DNA of 64,000 bases from Paraburkholderia sp. Ac-20340 (GCF_017104965.1 NZ_JAAGPR010000030.1:1-64000); one strand, 5' to 3'; counted from the first letter of the stretch, positions 9,341-19,447 are shown. Made by a program: numbers and translations. The notes: generated by a model from the letters alone, not told the origin.

Positions 9341-10273
9341 TTATGCAGGTAGCTGGGCGAGACGCCGTTTCCAGGCGTCGATCGCCCCGGCCTGAAACGC
9401 TTCGAGCGTTGCCGGCGCGGGATCGGCCAGATCGAGCCCCAGATGTTTTGCGGCCGCGAGCAGCGCGTCGAGCGGGTGTGCCGCATCCAGCGCCTGCGCA
9501 CCGTTTTGCTTCGAGAGTTTTTCGCCATCGGCGGCGGTGACGACCGGCACATGCAGATACGTCAAGGCGGGCGCCTTCAGACACTGTTGCAGCCAGATCT
9601 GGCGCGCGGTGGAGTCGAGCAGGTCGGCGCCGCGTACCACGTGGGTGATGTCTTGCGCGGCATCGTCCACGACCACGGCCAGTTGATACGCCCATTGGCC
9701 ATCGGCGCGCAGCAGCACGAAATCGCCGACTTCGGTGGAAAGATCCTGTTGCTGCGGGCCTTGCCAGCGATCGGCGAAATGGATCAGCGCGGAGTTTTCT
9801 GCGCTCGCGGGGGCGTCCACTAGAGTGTCGCCTGGCACGCGCAAGCGCCAGGCGCGCGCGGTTTTGCCGTGCAGGCCGCTGCGGCAGGTGCCGGGATAGA
9901 TCAGCGTGGCGTGGCGCCGGTGCGCGTGCAGTTGCGAATCGGCGATTTCCTTGCGCGTGCAGCCGCACGGATAGACGTGACCCGAAGCGATCAAGGCGTC
10001 GAGCGCCGCGCGATACAGACCGGTGCGCTGGCTTTGCCAGACAGGCGGTTCATCGGCGTGAAAGCCGAAGCGCGCCAGCGTGGCGAGAATGTCTTCGGCC
10101 GCGCCGGGCACCGTGCGCGGACCGTCGATATCCTCGATACGCACGAGCCACGCGCCGTCATGCGCGCGCGCGTCGAGCCAGCTGGCCAGCGCCGAAACCA
10201 GCGAGCCGAAATGCAAAGGGCCGGTAGGCGAGGGCGCGAAGCGCCCGCGGTAGCCGGAAGCGGTTGCGCTCAC
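9341..10273 (-). CDS. gluQ: Glutamyl-Q tRNA(Asp) synthetase
   Basis: A 310-residue paralogue of the GluRS catalytic domain that attaches glutamate to queuosine at position 34 of tRNA(Asp). It has the class I start GRFAPSPTGPLHFGSLVSAL (HIGH-like HFGS), a zinc-type cluster (YPCGC with YPGTC further on), and the KMSKS-like loop KLSKQNGA. It lacks the anticodon-binding domain of true GluRS, which is the family hallmark. The start is GTG 10273, only 7 bases after the trhO stop, so the two are probably co-transcribed and coupled. Confidence 0.93.
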   Translation of the reverse strand: MSATASGYRGRFAPSPTGPLHFGSLVSALASWLDARAHDGAWLVRIEDIDGPRTVPGAAEDILATLARFGFHADEPPVWQSQRTGLYRAALDALIASGHVYPCGCTRKEIADSQLHAHRRHATLIYPGTCRSGLHGKTARAWRLRVPGDTLVDAPASAENSALIHFADRWQGPQQQDLSTEVGDFVLLRADGQWAYQLAVVVDDAAQDITHVVRGADLLDSTARQIWLQQCLKAPALTYLHVPVVTAADGEKLSKQNGAQALDAAHPLDALLAAAKHLGLDLADPAPATLEAFQAGAIDAWKRRLAQLPA

Positions 10274-10280
10274 GCGCGTG

Positions 10281-11165
10281 TTACGCGGCGTGCGCCGCTG
10301 CGGCCGTGTCCGTTGCCTGCGCGCGCGCCGGATGGCACGCCGGGCAGCTCTTGCCCACTTCGTAAAGCGGCGAGGCCTGGTCAGCCTCCGTGACGACGGC
10401 GCGGCAGGCGAAGCACTGCACCGTGCCGGTGGGTTCGAGTTGCGGATTCAGCGCGGTGCGCTGGTCGAACACGAAGCAGTCGCCGTTGTAATGCGCGCCG
10501 CCCACTTCTTCGAAGTACTTGAGAATGCCGCCTTCGAGCTGATAAACATGCTCGATCCCCACTTCCTTCATGTGGATCGCGGCCTTTTCGCAGCGAATGC
10601 CGCCGGTGCAGAACGACACCACGGTCTTGCCTTCGAGATCGGCGCGATTGGCTTCGATCACGCCCGGGAATTCGCTGAATTTCGTCAGACGGTAATCGAG
10701 CGCCTGGTCGAAGGTGCCGAGGTCGATTTCGAAGTCGTTACGCGTGTCGAGCATGACGACCGGACGGCCCTGGTCGTCGAAACCGCGATCGAGCCATTCC
10801 TTGAGCACGACCGGCGCGACCGACGGCGCGCGGCCTTCTTCGGGACGGATCGCCGGTTTCTTCATCGTGATGATTTCGCGCTTCAGACGCACGAGCATGC
10901 GATTGAACGGGCGATCTTCCGAGAAGCTTTCCTTGAACTGCAGCGTGGCGAACTTGCCTTCGAAAAGCGGGTCGGTACGCACGAAATCCATGAAGGCGCG
11001 CACGTTGGGCTCGTCGCCCGCGACAAACAGGTTGATGCCCTCGGGCGCGAGCAGGATCGTGCCCCGCAGATCGAGTTCATTGCAGCGCGCGAGCACGAGC
11101 GGACGCCATTCGGCGGTCTTCTCCAGCGTCGCGAACTGGTAGGAGGAAAGGTTGAGGATACGCAT
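10281..11165 (-). CDS. trhO: Oxygen-dependent tRNA uridine-34 hydroxylase (rhodanese family)
   Basis: A 294-residue TrhO/YceA protein, which hydroxylates U34 of certain tRNAs using O2. An N-terminal domain (MRILNLSSYQFATLE) precedes a rhodanese domain with MLDTRNDFEIDLG and the active-site loop FCTGGIRCEKAA. A C-terminal cysteine-rich segment (CFACRAVV, SCPACH) probably binds metal. ATG 11165 is chosen over TTG 11174 because it matches the conserved family start. It pairs with gluQ, another wobble-base tRNA modification gene, in one operon. Confidence 0.92.
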   Translation of the reverse strand: MRILNLSSYQFATLEKTAEWRPLVLARCNELDLRGTILLAPEGINLFVAGDEPNVRAFMDFVRTDPLFEGKFATLQFKESFSEDRPFNRMLVRLKREIITMKKPAIRPEEGRAPSVAPVVLKEWLDRGFDDQGRPVVMLDTRNDFEIDLGTFDQALDYRLTKFSEFPGVIEANRADLEGKTVVSFCTGGIRCEKAAIHMKEVGIEHVYQLEGGILKYFEEVGGAHYNGDCFVFDQRTALNPQLEPTGTVQCFACRAVVTEADQASPLYEVGKSCPACHPARAQATDTAAAAHAA

Positions 11166-11417
11166 GGCCAACAAACACTCAAAGCTGATTCGGACGGGCC
11201 CGCAGTCAGTGAGGCGGGCGCAATCCGCTATTATCCCTCAACCTGGCGGCGAGGCGTCTGGAGCACGTTGTCTCGCCGGCCGAAGTGTCGCGTGGTGCTG
11301 ACGGCGCGCAAGCTCGCGCGCCAGCCGCATTCAGGTGAAAGCGCGCAGGAAAGCGGCGTCGAAGCCCCATTTTGCGACTGCCCGCAGCGGCGAAAAACGC
11401 CGGACCGTAGAGGTACA

Positions 11418-14400
11418 ATGTCGCCCATGTCAGATCCTCGCTTCGTCCATCTCCGCGTCCACTCCGAATTCTCGATTGCCGATGGCATCGTGCGCCTCGA
11501 CGACCTCGTCAAGGCCGCGGCCAAAGACGGTCAGGGCGCGCTCGCGCTCACCGACCTGAGCAACGCATTCGGCCTCGTCCGTTTTTATTCAGAAGCCCGT
11601 GGCAAAGGGGTCAAACCCATTGCCGGCTGCGACGTCTGGATCATGAATCCGGACGACCGCGACAAACCTTCGCGCCTGCTGCTGCTCGTGAAGGACAAGG
11701 TCGGCTATCTGAATCTGTGCGAGCTGCTGTCCAAGGCGTGGCTCACGAATCAATATCGCGGCCGCGCGGAAATCGACACCGCCTGGCTCGAAGGCAGCCT
11801 CGGCGAAGGTCTGCTCGCGCTCTCGGGCGCGCAGCAGGGCGACGTGGGCCTCGCGCTCGCGGCGGGCAACGTCGAAAGCGCGAAGCGGCACGCGCAGCGC
11901 TGGGCGAAGCTGTTCCCGAACGCTTACTACATCGAACTGCAACGCTGCGGCCAGCCGGGCGGCGAGCAGTACATCGAGCAGGCGGTCGCGATCGCGGCGG
12001 AACTGAAGCTGCCGGTGGTCGCCACGCACCCGATGCAGTTCATGACGCACGAGGAATACACCGCGCACGAAGCGCGTGTCTGTATTTCGGAAGGCGACAT
12101 GCTCGCCAATCCGCGCCGTCAGAAGCGCTTCACGACCGAGCAGCGTTTTCACACCCAGGAAGAAATGGCCGCGCTGTTCGCGGACATTCCCTCGGCGATC
12201 GCGAACACCATCGAAATCGCCAAGCGCTGCAATCTCACGCTCGAACTCGGCAAGCCCAAGCTGCCGCTCTTCCCGACGCCCGACGGCATGTCGCTTGACG
12301 ACTACCTCGTGCAACTGTCGAAGGAAGGGCTGGAAAGCCGCCTCGTTCAGCTTTATCCGAACGAAGCCGAACGCGAGAACGAACGCGCGCGCTACAACGA
12401 ACGTCTGGAATTCGAGTGCGGCACCATCATCAAAATGGGCTTCCCGGGCTACTTCCTGATCGTTGCGGACTTCATCAACTGGGCGAAGAACAACGGCGTG
12501 CCGGTGGGCCCTGGCCGGGGTTCGGGCGCCGGCTCGCTGGTCGCGTACGCGCTGGGCATTACCGATCTGGACCCGCTGCGCTACAACCTGCTGTTCGAGC
12601 GTTTCCTGAATCCGGAACGCGTCTCGATGCCCGACTTCGACATCGACTTTTGCCAGCACGGGCGCGATCGCGTCATTCAGTACGTGAAGGACAAGTACGG
12701 CGCCGACGCGGTCTCGCAGATCGCGACTTTCGGCACCATGGCCGCGAAGGCGGCGGTGCGCGACATCGGCCGCGTGCTCGATCTCGGCTACATGTTCACC
12801 GATGGCGTGGCCAAGCTGATTCCGTTCAAGCCGGGCAAGCACGTCACCATCGCCGACGCGATGAAGGAAGAACCGCTGCTGCAGGAGCGTTACGACAACG
12901 AAGACGAAGTGCACCAGCTGCTCGATCTCGCGCAGCTCGTGGAAGGTCTCACGCGTAACGTGGGCATGCACGCGGGCGGCGTGCTGATCGCGCCGGGCAA
13001 GCTCACCGACTTCTGCCCGCTCTATACGCAGGGCGACGAAAGCGGCGTCGTGAGCCAGTACGACAAGGACGACGTGGAAGCCGTCGGCCTCGTCAAGTTC
13101 GACTTTCTGGGTCTGACCACGCTGACGATTCTCGACTGGGCCGAGCGCTATATCCGCATGCTCGATCCGTCGAAGCAGGACTGGTCGCTCGCCCAGGTGC
13201 CGCTCGACGACGCGCCGTCGTTCCAGATCCTCAAGAAAGCGAATACGGTCGCCGTGTTCCAGCTGGAAAGCCGCGGCATGCAGGGCATGCTCAAGGACGC
13301 GCAGCCTGACCGCTTCGAGGACATCATCGCGCTGGTGGCCTTGTATCGTCCGGGCCCGATGGACCTGATTCCGAGCTTCTGCGCGCGTAAGCACGGCCGC
13401 GAAGTGGTGGAGTACCCGGACCCGCGCGTCGAACCTGTTCTGAAAGAGACCTACGGCATCATGGTCTATCAGGAGCAGGTGATGCAGATGGCGCAGATCA
13501 TCGGCGGCTACTCGCTGGGCGGCGCCGACTTGCTGCGTCGCGCGATGGGTAAGAAAAAGCCCGAGGAAATGGCCAAGCACCGCGAGATTTTCGCGGAAGG
13601 CGCGGCCAAGAACGGCCTCACGCGCGAGAAAGCCGACGAAACCTTCGACTTGATGGAAAAGTTCGCGGGCTACGGCTTCAACAAGTCGCACGCGGCCGCG
13701 TACGCCTTGCTCGCGTATCACACGGCATGGCTCAAGGCGCACCATCCGGCCGAATTCATGGCGGCGAATATGTCGCTCGCCATGGACGACACCGACAAGG
13801 TCAAGATCCTGTTCGAAGACTGCGCGACCAACAACCTCAAGGTGCTGCCGCCGGACGTCAACGCGTCGGCGTATCGCTTCGAGCCGGTTGCCGATTCCCA
13901 CGTGGCCGAAGGCAAGCGCTCGCGCACGATCCGCTACGGTCTGGGCGCGATCAAGGGCAGCGGCCAGAACGCCATCGAAGAAATTCTGCGCGCACGCAAG
14001 GAAGGCGGTCTGTTCAAGGACCTGTTCGACTTCTGCGAGCGCATCGACCGTCGTCTGGTGAACCGCCGCACGGTCGAAGCGATGATCCGCGCGGGCGCGT
14101 TCGACACGATTCACGCGAATCGCGCGCAGTTGATCGCGTCCGTGCCGATGGCGATGGAAGCCGCCGATCAGGCGAGCGCCAACGCCATGCAGGCGGGTCT
14201 GTTCGACATGGGCGATGCGCCGCTGGCCGCGCACGAACTCGTCGACGAACCGGCGTGGGAAGAAAAGCGCAAGCTGCAGGAAGAGAAGGGCGCGCTGGGC
14301 TTTTATCTGTCCGGCCACCTGTTCGACGCCTACAAGGGCGAAGTGCGCCGCTTCGTGCGCCAGAAGATCGGCGAACTCAAGGAAGGGCGTGACAAGCTGG

Positions 14401-14999
14401 TGGCGGGCGTGATCGCTTCGCTGCGCACGCAGATGACCCAGCGCGGCAAGATGCTGATCGCGCTGCTCGACGACGGCACCGGCCAGTGCGAAGTGACGGT
14501 GTTCAACGAGCAGTTCGAGGCGCACAAGGCGCTCTTCAAGGAAGACGAGCTGCTGGTCGTGCAAGGTGGCGCGCGCAACGACGCGTTCACGGGCGGCATC
14601 CGCTTTACCGTCGATACCGTGATGGATCTGGAGCGCGCGCGCAGCCGCTACGCGCAGGCCGTGAAAGTGCAGATGAACGGTAACGCCGATGCCGGCGCCC
14701 TGCGCACGGTGCTCGAAGCGCATCGCGCCAAGCCTGACGATTCGCTGCCCGCGCCGGTGATGGAAACGCGTGGGCGCGGCGGCCGCGATGGCGGTGGTGG
14801 TGGATTCGGCGGTGGACGTGGCCGCGAGCGCGAACAGGTCGTGATTCCGAATGGCCTCGCCGTGCAGATCGTTTATCGCAACGAGCGCGCGGAAGGCGAA
14901 GTGCGTCTGGGCGACGCCTGGCGCGTCAAGCCCACCGACGATCTGCTGGCCGCATTGCGCGGCGAGTTTGCCGGCAGCGCGATCGAAATTGTCTACTGA
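11418..14999 (+). CDS. dnaE: DNA polymerase III subunit alpha
   Basis: The 1193-residue replicative polymerase. Order of domains: PHP (FVHLRVHSEFSIADG at the start), palm with catalytic aspartates in MPDFDIDFCQ (about residues 403 and 405), fingers and HhH region, an OB fold near 990-1075, and a C-terminal tau-binding part. Residues about 1116-1140 form a Gly/Arg-rich insert (RGGRDGGGGGFGGG) that looks disordered. ATG 11418 has AGAGG 4 bases away; ATG 11427 also fits the E. coli-like start MSDPRFVHLR. The frame stays open far upstream, but that stretch is antisense to trhO. Nothing else is in its operon. Confidence 0.97.
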   Translation: MSPMSDPRFVHLRVHSEFSIADGIVRLDDLVKAAAKDGQGALALTDLSNAFGLVRFYSEARGKGVKPIAGCDVWIMNPDDRDKPSRLLLLVKDKVGYLNLCELLSKAWLTNQYRGRAEIDTAWLEGSLGEGLLALSGAQQGDVGLALAAGNVESAKRHAQRWAKLFPNAYYIELQRCGQPGGEQYIEQAVAIAAELKLPVVATHPMQFMTHEEYTAHEARVCISEGDMLANPRRQKRFTTEQRFHTQEEMAALFADIPSAIANTIEIAKRCNLTLELGKPKLPLFPTPDGMSLDDYLVQLSKEGLESRLVQLYPNEAERENERARYNERLEFECGTIIKMGFPGYFLIVADFINWAKNNGVPVGPGRGSGAGSLVAYALGITDLDPLRYNLLFERFLNPERVSMPDFDIDFCQHGRDRVIQYVKDKYGADAVSQIATFGTMAAKAAVRDIGRVLDLGYMFTDGVAKLIPFKPGKHVTIADAMKEEPLLQERYDNEDEVHQLLDLAQLVEGLTRNVGMHAGGVLIAPGKLTDFCPLYTQGDESGVVSQYDKDDVEAVGLVKFDFLGLTTLTILDWAERYIRMLDPSKQDWSLAQVPLDDAPSFQILKKANTVAVFQLESRGMQGMLKDAQPDRFEDIIALVALYRPGPMDLIPSFCARKHGREVVEYPDPRVEPVLKETYGIMVYQEQVMQMAQIIGGYSLGGADLLRRAMGKKKPEEMAKHREIFAEGAAKNGLTREKADETFDLMEKFAGYGFNKSHAAAYALLAYHTAWLKAHHPAEFMAANMSLAMDDTDKVKILFEDCATNNLKVLPPDVNASAYRFEPVADSHVAEGKRSRTIRYGLGAIKGSGQNAIEEILRARKEGGLFKDLFDFCERIDRRLVNRRTVEAMIRAGAFDTIHANRAQLIASVPMAMEAADQASANAMQAGLFDMGDAPLAAHELVDEPAWEEKRKLQEEKGALGFYLSGHLFDAYKGEVRRFVRQKIGELKEGRDKLVAGVIASLRTQMTQRGKMLIALLDDGTGQCEVTVFNEQFEAHKALFKEDELLVVQGGARNDAFTGGIRFTVDTVMDLERARSRYAQAVKVQMNGNADAGALRTVLEAHRAKPDDSLPAPVMETRGRGGRDGGGGGFGGGRGREREQVVIPNGLAVQIVYRNERAEGEVRLGDAWRVKPTDDLLAALRGEFAGSAIEIVY

Positions 15000-15023
15000 T
15001 CGTTATTTCGCGAGCAGCAAAGC

Positions 15024-15059
15024 AAAACGGGCGGCCTCGCTGAGGTCGCCCGTTTTTTA
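15024..15059 (+). terminator. Terminator after dnaE
   Basis: AAAACGGGCGGCC and GGTCGCCCGTTTTTT form a stem around TCGCTGA, followed by a T-tract, 25 bases after the dnaE stop. It also lies just downstream of the convergent glycosyltransferase gene. Confidence 0.9.
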
Positions 15060-15073
15060 TCGTGAGGCGAGCT

Positions 15074-15898
15074 TTATCGCTTCTTCGCCACTTTGCCGTC
15101 GCGCGTGAGCAGCGCGAGCTTGGCATAGCGGTAGTAAGTCGTTTCGGCGTTGTTGATCGCGAGCATCAGCCCTTCGGCGCCATCGAGGAAACCCGCGCGT
15201 ATCACCCACGTGCGGAAAAACGCCCAGAAGCCTTTGCCCAGCGCCTTCGCCAGCGACGAGCGCTTGCCGGCTTCGGCCATCGTCAGCGCGCCGGCGCTCG
15301 AATAGGCGTTGGTTTTTTCCAGCGCTTCGTGCAGATCGGGCATCGAGATATGGATGATCGGGCCGTCGAGGCGGCCGATCGTGCCGTCGATTTCCAGATG
15401 CGTATGCGTGCGCACATCGGTGAAACGCGCGCTGCCGCGCCGGAACAGACGCTCGATACGGTCGGGCCACCAGCCCGAATGGTTCATGAAGCGTCCGCAA
15501 AAGCTCGAACGGCGCGGCGTGCTGAAGGCGTTGTGCGGCGTGCCTTTGGCCAGAATCGCGGCGATTTCCTTGCGCAGTTCCGGGCTCAGGCGTTCGTCGG
15601 CGTCGAGGCAGATGACCCAGTCGCCGCGTGCTTCGGCGAGCGCGCGATTCTTTTGCGGGCCGTCGCCCGGCCAGTCGGTTTCGAAAACGCGCGCGCCGAG
15701 TTCGCGGCACAGATCGGGCGTGCCGTCGGTGCTGCCGGAGTCGAACACGATGGCTTCGAGCGCCAGTCCGCGTACCGATTCGAGGCAATCGCGAATGTCG
15801 TGCGCCTCGTTCATCGCGACCACGATCACGGAAAGCGTGGCGGGCGGCGTGCCGGGGGCTTCAGGGCCCGGGCGTGTCGGAGAAAGTCCGTCGGACAT
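15074..15898 (-). CDS. Family 2 glycosyltransferase, WaaE/KdtX-like (LPS core)
   Basis: A 274-residue GT-A fold enzyme. It shows the nucleotide-sugar start LSVIVVAMNEAHDIRDCLES, the FDSGSTDGTPDLC motif, a WPGDGPQKNRALAEARGDW stretch and the metal-binding LDADER. This pattern matches WaaE/KdtX transferases that add a sugar to the heptose region of the LPS core. Being divergent from msbA, next to the ligase and GT4 genes, supports an LPS role. ATG 15898 is a choice by family fit; the frame is open to 16204 and no strong ribosome-binding site settles the start. Confidence 0.8.
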   Translation of the reverse strand: MSDGLSPTRPGPEAPGTPPATLSVIVVAMNEAHDIRDCLESVRGLALEAIVFDSGSTDGTPDLCRELGARVFETDWPGDGPQKNRALAEARGDWVICLDADERLSPELRKEIAAILAKGTPHNAFSTPRRSSFCGRFMNHSGWWPDRIERLFRRGSARFTDVRTHTHLEIDGTIGRLDGPIIHISMPDLHEALEKTNAYSSAGALTMAEAGKRSSLAKALGKGFWAFFRTWVIRAGFLDGAEGLMLAINNAETTYYRYAKLALLTRDGKVAKKR

Positions 15899-16278
15899 GA
15901 AATGTGCGCCTGTTCTGATGCCGAAGAGCCGGCGCGAGCGGTTCGAGCGTCGATCGACGGCTGACCGATTGTCGGTTTTTACCGACCCATCGCGCGGATT
16001 CTTCGTGTATTGATTGCTTATTCTGACGGTGTATTGCTCAACCTGGCAGGCCAGGCGCGCAGAGGTGCGTATTCTAGACCATGCACGGCGGGTAACAGAC
16101 CGGAAGGCGCTGCAAGGGACGGAAAGCAGCGGCAAGCAGTAGAAAGCAGCGTGCCCGCAGCCTGTCTGATGGATCGAGCGGGCCGCCGCGCCGACCGTAT
16201 ACAATGCGTACCGCGCTGCCGCAGCGTTCTCCTGACGTTGCTGCGGCCGATTTCAGAACACGCTTTCCAGAGGATTCC

Positions 16279-18072
16279 TTGAGCGAGAAGCCCCGACAAT
16301 CCACCCTCAGCAAGCCGATCGGCGATGGCCAGGCCTCGAACCCGGGCTCGGTCGGCCGCAGGCTGTGGCCGTATCTCAAGCCGCTTATCTGGGTCTCGAT
16401 CGCTGCTATCGCCACGCTGGCCATCGTGGCCGCCACCGAAGCCGGCATTCCCGCGCTGCTCAAGCCGCTGCTCGACCACGGTTTCGGCACCAAGGGCAGC
16501 ACGAACGCGACCTGGATCGTGCCGGTCGCCGTGATCGGCCTTTCGCTGGTGCGTGGCCTGGCGCAGTACGCCTCCGGCTATCTGCTGCAATACGTCTCGA
16601 ACAAGATCCTGCTGGAACTGCGCCTAAAGATGTTCGAGCGCATGATTCACGCGAGCGTCGGCTTCTTCCAGCGCGAGACGGCGAGCACGGTCATCAACGC
16701 CATCGTGTTCGAGGTCAACCAGATCCTGAACGTGCTGATGTCCGTGCTGGTGACCTCGGTGCGCGACTCGCTCACCGTGATCTTCCTGCTCGGCTATCTG
16801 TTCATCCTGAACTGGCGTCTCACGCTGATCGTGGCGGTGCTGCTGCCCGCGATCGGCTGGCTCGTCAGCAAGATCAACCGCCGCCTGCGCCGCCTGAACC
16901 GCGACTACCAGTTGCTGACCAACGACCTGTCGTACATCGTCGAAGAGACGGTGGGCGGCTACAAGGTGGTCAAGGTGCACAACGGCGAGCAGTACGAGAT
17001 CAACCGTTTCACCGAACTGAGCAAGCGCCTGCGCGGCTATCAGATGCGCATGACGGTGTCCGGCGGTCTGGCCCAGCCGATCACGCAGTTCCTCGCCTCG
17101 ATCGCGCTCGCGATCGTGGTGACGATCGCGGTGGTGCAGGCGTCGCACGATCAGACCACGGTGGGCGGCTTCGTGTCCTTCGTCACGGCGATGCTGCTCG
17201 TGATCTCGCCGCTCAAGCACCTGATCGACGTGAACCAGCCGCTGCAGCGCGGCATGACGGCCGCCGAGCTGATCTTCGGCCTGATCGACGAACCGGCCGA
17301 ACCGGCCGGCGGCGGCAAGCCGCTCGAACGCGCGCGCGGTGAAATCGAGTTCCGCGATGTCTCGTTCGCCTATGGGCCGGAAGGGCGTCCGATTCTGGAG
17401 AGCGTGTATTTCACGGCCGCGCCGGGCGAGATGATCGCGCTGGCGGGCCCGTCCGGTAGCGGCAAGACCACGCTCGTGAACCTGCTGCCGCGCTTTTTCG
17501 ATCCGAGCGGCGGCCAGATTCTGGTCGACGGCGTGCCGGTGTCCGAGTACGACATCCATGCGCTGCGCAGCCAGATCGCGATGGTCAGCCAGGACGTCAC
17601 GCTTTTCAACGACACGGTCGCGAACAACGTCGCCTATGGCGAGACGGCCGATCTCGAACGCGTCGAACGCGCATTGCGCGCGGCCAACCTGTGGGACACG
17701 ATCGCGGCGCTGCCCGACGGCCTCAACACGATGGTCGGCGATAACGGCATGAAGCTCTCGGGCGGTCAGCGCCAGCGTCTGGCGATCGCGCGCGCGATCT
17801 ACAAGGACGCGCCGATCCTGATCCTGGACGAAGCGACTTCGGCGCTGGATTCGGAATCGGAGCGCCATGTGCAGGCGGCGCTCGAAACGCTGATGAAGGG
17901 CCGCACGACGCTTGTGATCGCGCACCGTCTGTCCACCATCGAGCGTGCCGACCGCATCCTCGTGATGGAAGCCGGGCGCATCGCCGAGCGCGGCTCGCAC
18001 CAGCAACTGCTCGAACAGCGCGGCCTCTACGCGCATCTGCATAAGATCCAGTTCCAGCAAAGCGCGGCTTGA
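16279..18072 (+). CDS. msbA: Lipid A / LPS flippase MsbA (ABC exporter)
   Basis: A 597-residue half-transporter ABC exporter. Six membrane segments lie in the first 320 residues, and the nucleotide-binding domain follows with Walker A GPSGSGKTTL, signature LSGGQRQR, Walker B ILILDEATSALD and the switch histidine AHRLSTI. MsbA flips lipid A-core across the inner membrane. TTG 16279 is preferred: AGAGGA lies 4 bases upstream and the length matches MsbA (about 582). ATG 16204 is in frame, but it overlaps a TATACAAT box and has no ribosome-binding site. The neighbours are LPS genes. Confidence 0.9.
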   Translation: MSEKPRQSTLSKPIGDGQASNPGSVGRRLWPYLKPLIWVSIAAIATLAIVAATEAGIPALLKPLLDHGFGTKGSTNATWIVPVAVIGLSLVRGLAQYASGYLLQYVSNKILLELRLKMFERMIHASVGFFQRETASTVINAIVFEVNQILNVLMSVLVTSVRDSLTVIFLLGYLFILNWRLTLIVAVLLPAIGWLVSKINRRLRRLNRDYQLLTNDLSYIVEETVGGYKVVKVHNGEQYEINRFTELSKRLRGYQMRMTVSGGLAQPITQFLASIALAIVVTIAVVQASHDQTTVGGFVSFVTAMLLVISPLKHLIDVNQPLQRGMTAAELIFGLIDEPAEPAGGGKPLERARGEIEFRDVSFAYGPEGRPILESVYFTAAPGEMIALAGPSGSGKTTLVNLLPRFFDPSGGQILVDGVPVSEYDIHALRSQIAMVSQDVTLFNDTVANNVAYGETADLERVERALRAANLWDTIAALPDGLNTMVGDNGMKLSGGQRQRLAIARAIYKDAPILILDEATSALDSESERHVQAALETLMKGRTTLVIAHRLSTIERADRILVMEAGRIAERGSHQQLLEQRGLYAHLHKIQFQQSAA

Positions 18073-18100
18073 TCGCAGCGGCGCTGCGGCGCTACAAAGC

Positions 18101-18141
18101 ACAACGGCCCATCGCGTCTGACGCGATGGGCCGTTTTCTTA
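18101..18141. terminator. Terminator between convergent msbA and the O-antigen ligase gene
   Basis: A perfect stem CGGCCCATCGCGT / ACGCGATGGGCCG with loop CTG is followed by TTTTCTT on the plus strand. The minus-strand side has fewer Ts, so it mainly serves msbA. Confidence 0.9.
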
Positions 18142-18181
18142 TGGCGCGTGCAACGAATGTGCGGTGGGGCTCAGCGGTGCA

Positions 18182-19447
18182 TCAAATACCGGTGGCAATC
18201 TCGCGACGGCGCGAAACGATGATCGCGAGGAACGTCACGGTGAGCAGCGAGACCAGCACGACGACCTGGATCGGCACCAGCACGTCGATCGTCAGGCCGA
18301 ACAGGATCGTGCTGAACGAGACCGCGAGACCGCTGCACGCGGCCGTGCGGATCACAGTGTCGCTGTCGCGGCGCGCGCGCCAGAAGTGCAGCGAGGTGCC
18401 GAAGTAGATCGTCAGCAGGCTCAGCGCACCCATCGCGCCCATTTCCGCGATGGCCGAGAAAAAGTCGCTGTGCGCGCGCTCGTTGACGATGTCGTGGCTC
18501 GCTTCGCCGCGATTCGCGAGGTCGCCCAGCGCCGCTTCGAGATGACCCTTGCCGACGCCATAGACCGGATGGCGCTCGAACAGGTGGATCGACGCGCTCC
18601 AGAGCTGCAGGCGCAGACCGACCGAAGTGTTCTTGTCGCCGCGCTGCATGAGCGCGACGTCGGCATCGGCATCGGCGATACGGTGCTGGATGCGATCCGT
18701 CGACAGCAGCGCGCCGATGAACGCAGCCAGCAGCGCCACGGCCACCACCACGCGCTTCCAGTGCGCGAACCAGCCGTACTGGACGCCCAGCAGCAGCATG
18801 AAGACCGGAATCGCGATCCAGCCGCCGCGCGTGCCCGAGAGATAGGACACGAAGCCGCCCGCGACCAGCGCGACCAGCTTGACGGCGAGCGCGAGCGGGC
18901 GCGCCTTGCGGTCCCAGCCGAACGTGAAAATTGCGAGGAAGGCCAGCAGCAGGGCCGTATCGCCGAACGGAATGGCGTTCGTGTAGGAATTGGTCAGGCG
19001 CTCGGTCTCGCTCCAGCCGCCCACCGGACGGTCGATGATCACCCAGGCGCTCGCGGCCAGCGCGCCGAACGCGCAGCCCCAGCCGATTGCCGTGAGATAG
19101 CGCGACGGCACGCGGCTGAGCAGCAGGAAGATCGGCAGCGCGAGCGTGAAGCGCGACAGCGCGTCGAACTGGTGCGGCGCCCAGTAGCGCATCAGGGCCT
19201 GCTGCAGCACGATCACGGCGATCGGCACGAGCATGGCGGCGGTGTACCAGCCGTATTCGCGCCACGGCGCGAAGTAGCCGGGTGTGCGCCGGAATGCGTA
19301 GAGGCCCCAGAGCGCAAGCGCGAGCAGCAGGAAAAAGGCGTAACCCGTGCCGCCGCGCCAGACCAGGTTGGTGGCGGGACCGAGAATCAGCAGTAGGGAA
19401 ACAAAGGGAGCCAGGCGGCGCAGGGAAGTCGTTGTATCTTGATTCAT
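18182..19447 (-). CDS. O-antigen ligase family membrane protein (WaaL-like)
   Basis: A 421-residue polytopic protein with about ten to twelve hydrophobic segments and a large periplasmic loop. The loop holds LQLWSASIHLFERHPVYGVG and a downstream NERAHSDFFSAIAEMG, the Wzy_C/O-antigen ligase signature, with the conserved arginine near SGTRGGW. WaaL transfers O-polysaccharide from undecaprenyl diphosphate to lipid A-core in the periplasm. Position beside msbA and two core glycosyltransferases favours ligase over the related Wzy polymerase. The protein family is clear; the exact substrate is not. Confidence 0.85.
   Translation of the reverse strand: MNQDTTTSLRRLAPFVSLLLILGPATNLVWRGGTGYAFFLLLALALWGLYAFRRTPGYFAPWREYGWYTAAMLVPIAVIVLQQALMRYWAPHQFDALSRFTLALPIFLLLSRVPSRYLTAIGWGCAFGALAASAWVIIDRPVGGWSETERLTNSYTNAIPFGDTALLLAFLAIFTFGWDRKARPLALAVKLVALVAGGFVSYLSGTRGGWIAIPVFMLLLGVQYGWFAHWKRVVVAVALLAAFIGALLSTDRIQHRIADADADVALMQRGDKNTSVGLRLQLWSASIHLFERHPVYGVGKGHLEAALGDLANRGEASHDIVNERAHSDFFSAIAEMGAMGALSLLTIYFGTSLHFWRARRDSDTVIRTAACSGLAVSFSTILFGLTIDVLVPIQVVVLVSLLTVTFLAIIVSRRREIATGI

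Noticed and set aside
10278..11417. Open frame extending dnaE upstream by about 380 codons
   Set aside because: It is antisense to trhO, which has clear rhodanese motifs. DnaE homology starts only at about 11427, and a ribosome-binding site fits 11418.
11414..11419. TACAAT at the dnaE start as a promoter for a leaderless message
   Set aside because: No -35 at 16-18 bases, and AGAGG supports ordinary initiation at 11418.
11589..14723. A 1044-codon open frame antisense to dnaE
   Set aside because: A by-product of high-GC third positions; the translation is His/Arg-rich with no recognisable domain, and dnaE is certain.
16198..16205. TATACAAT as a promoter -10 of msbA
   Set aside because: No -35 at a workable distance; it overlaps ATG 16204, while TTG 16279 has a good ribosome-binding site. 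Left as a note only.
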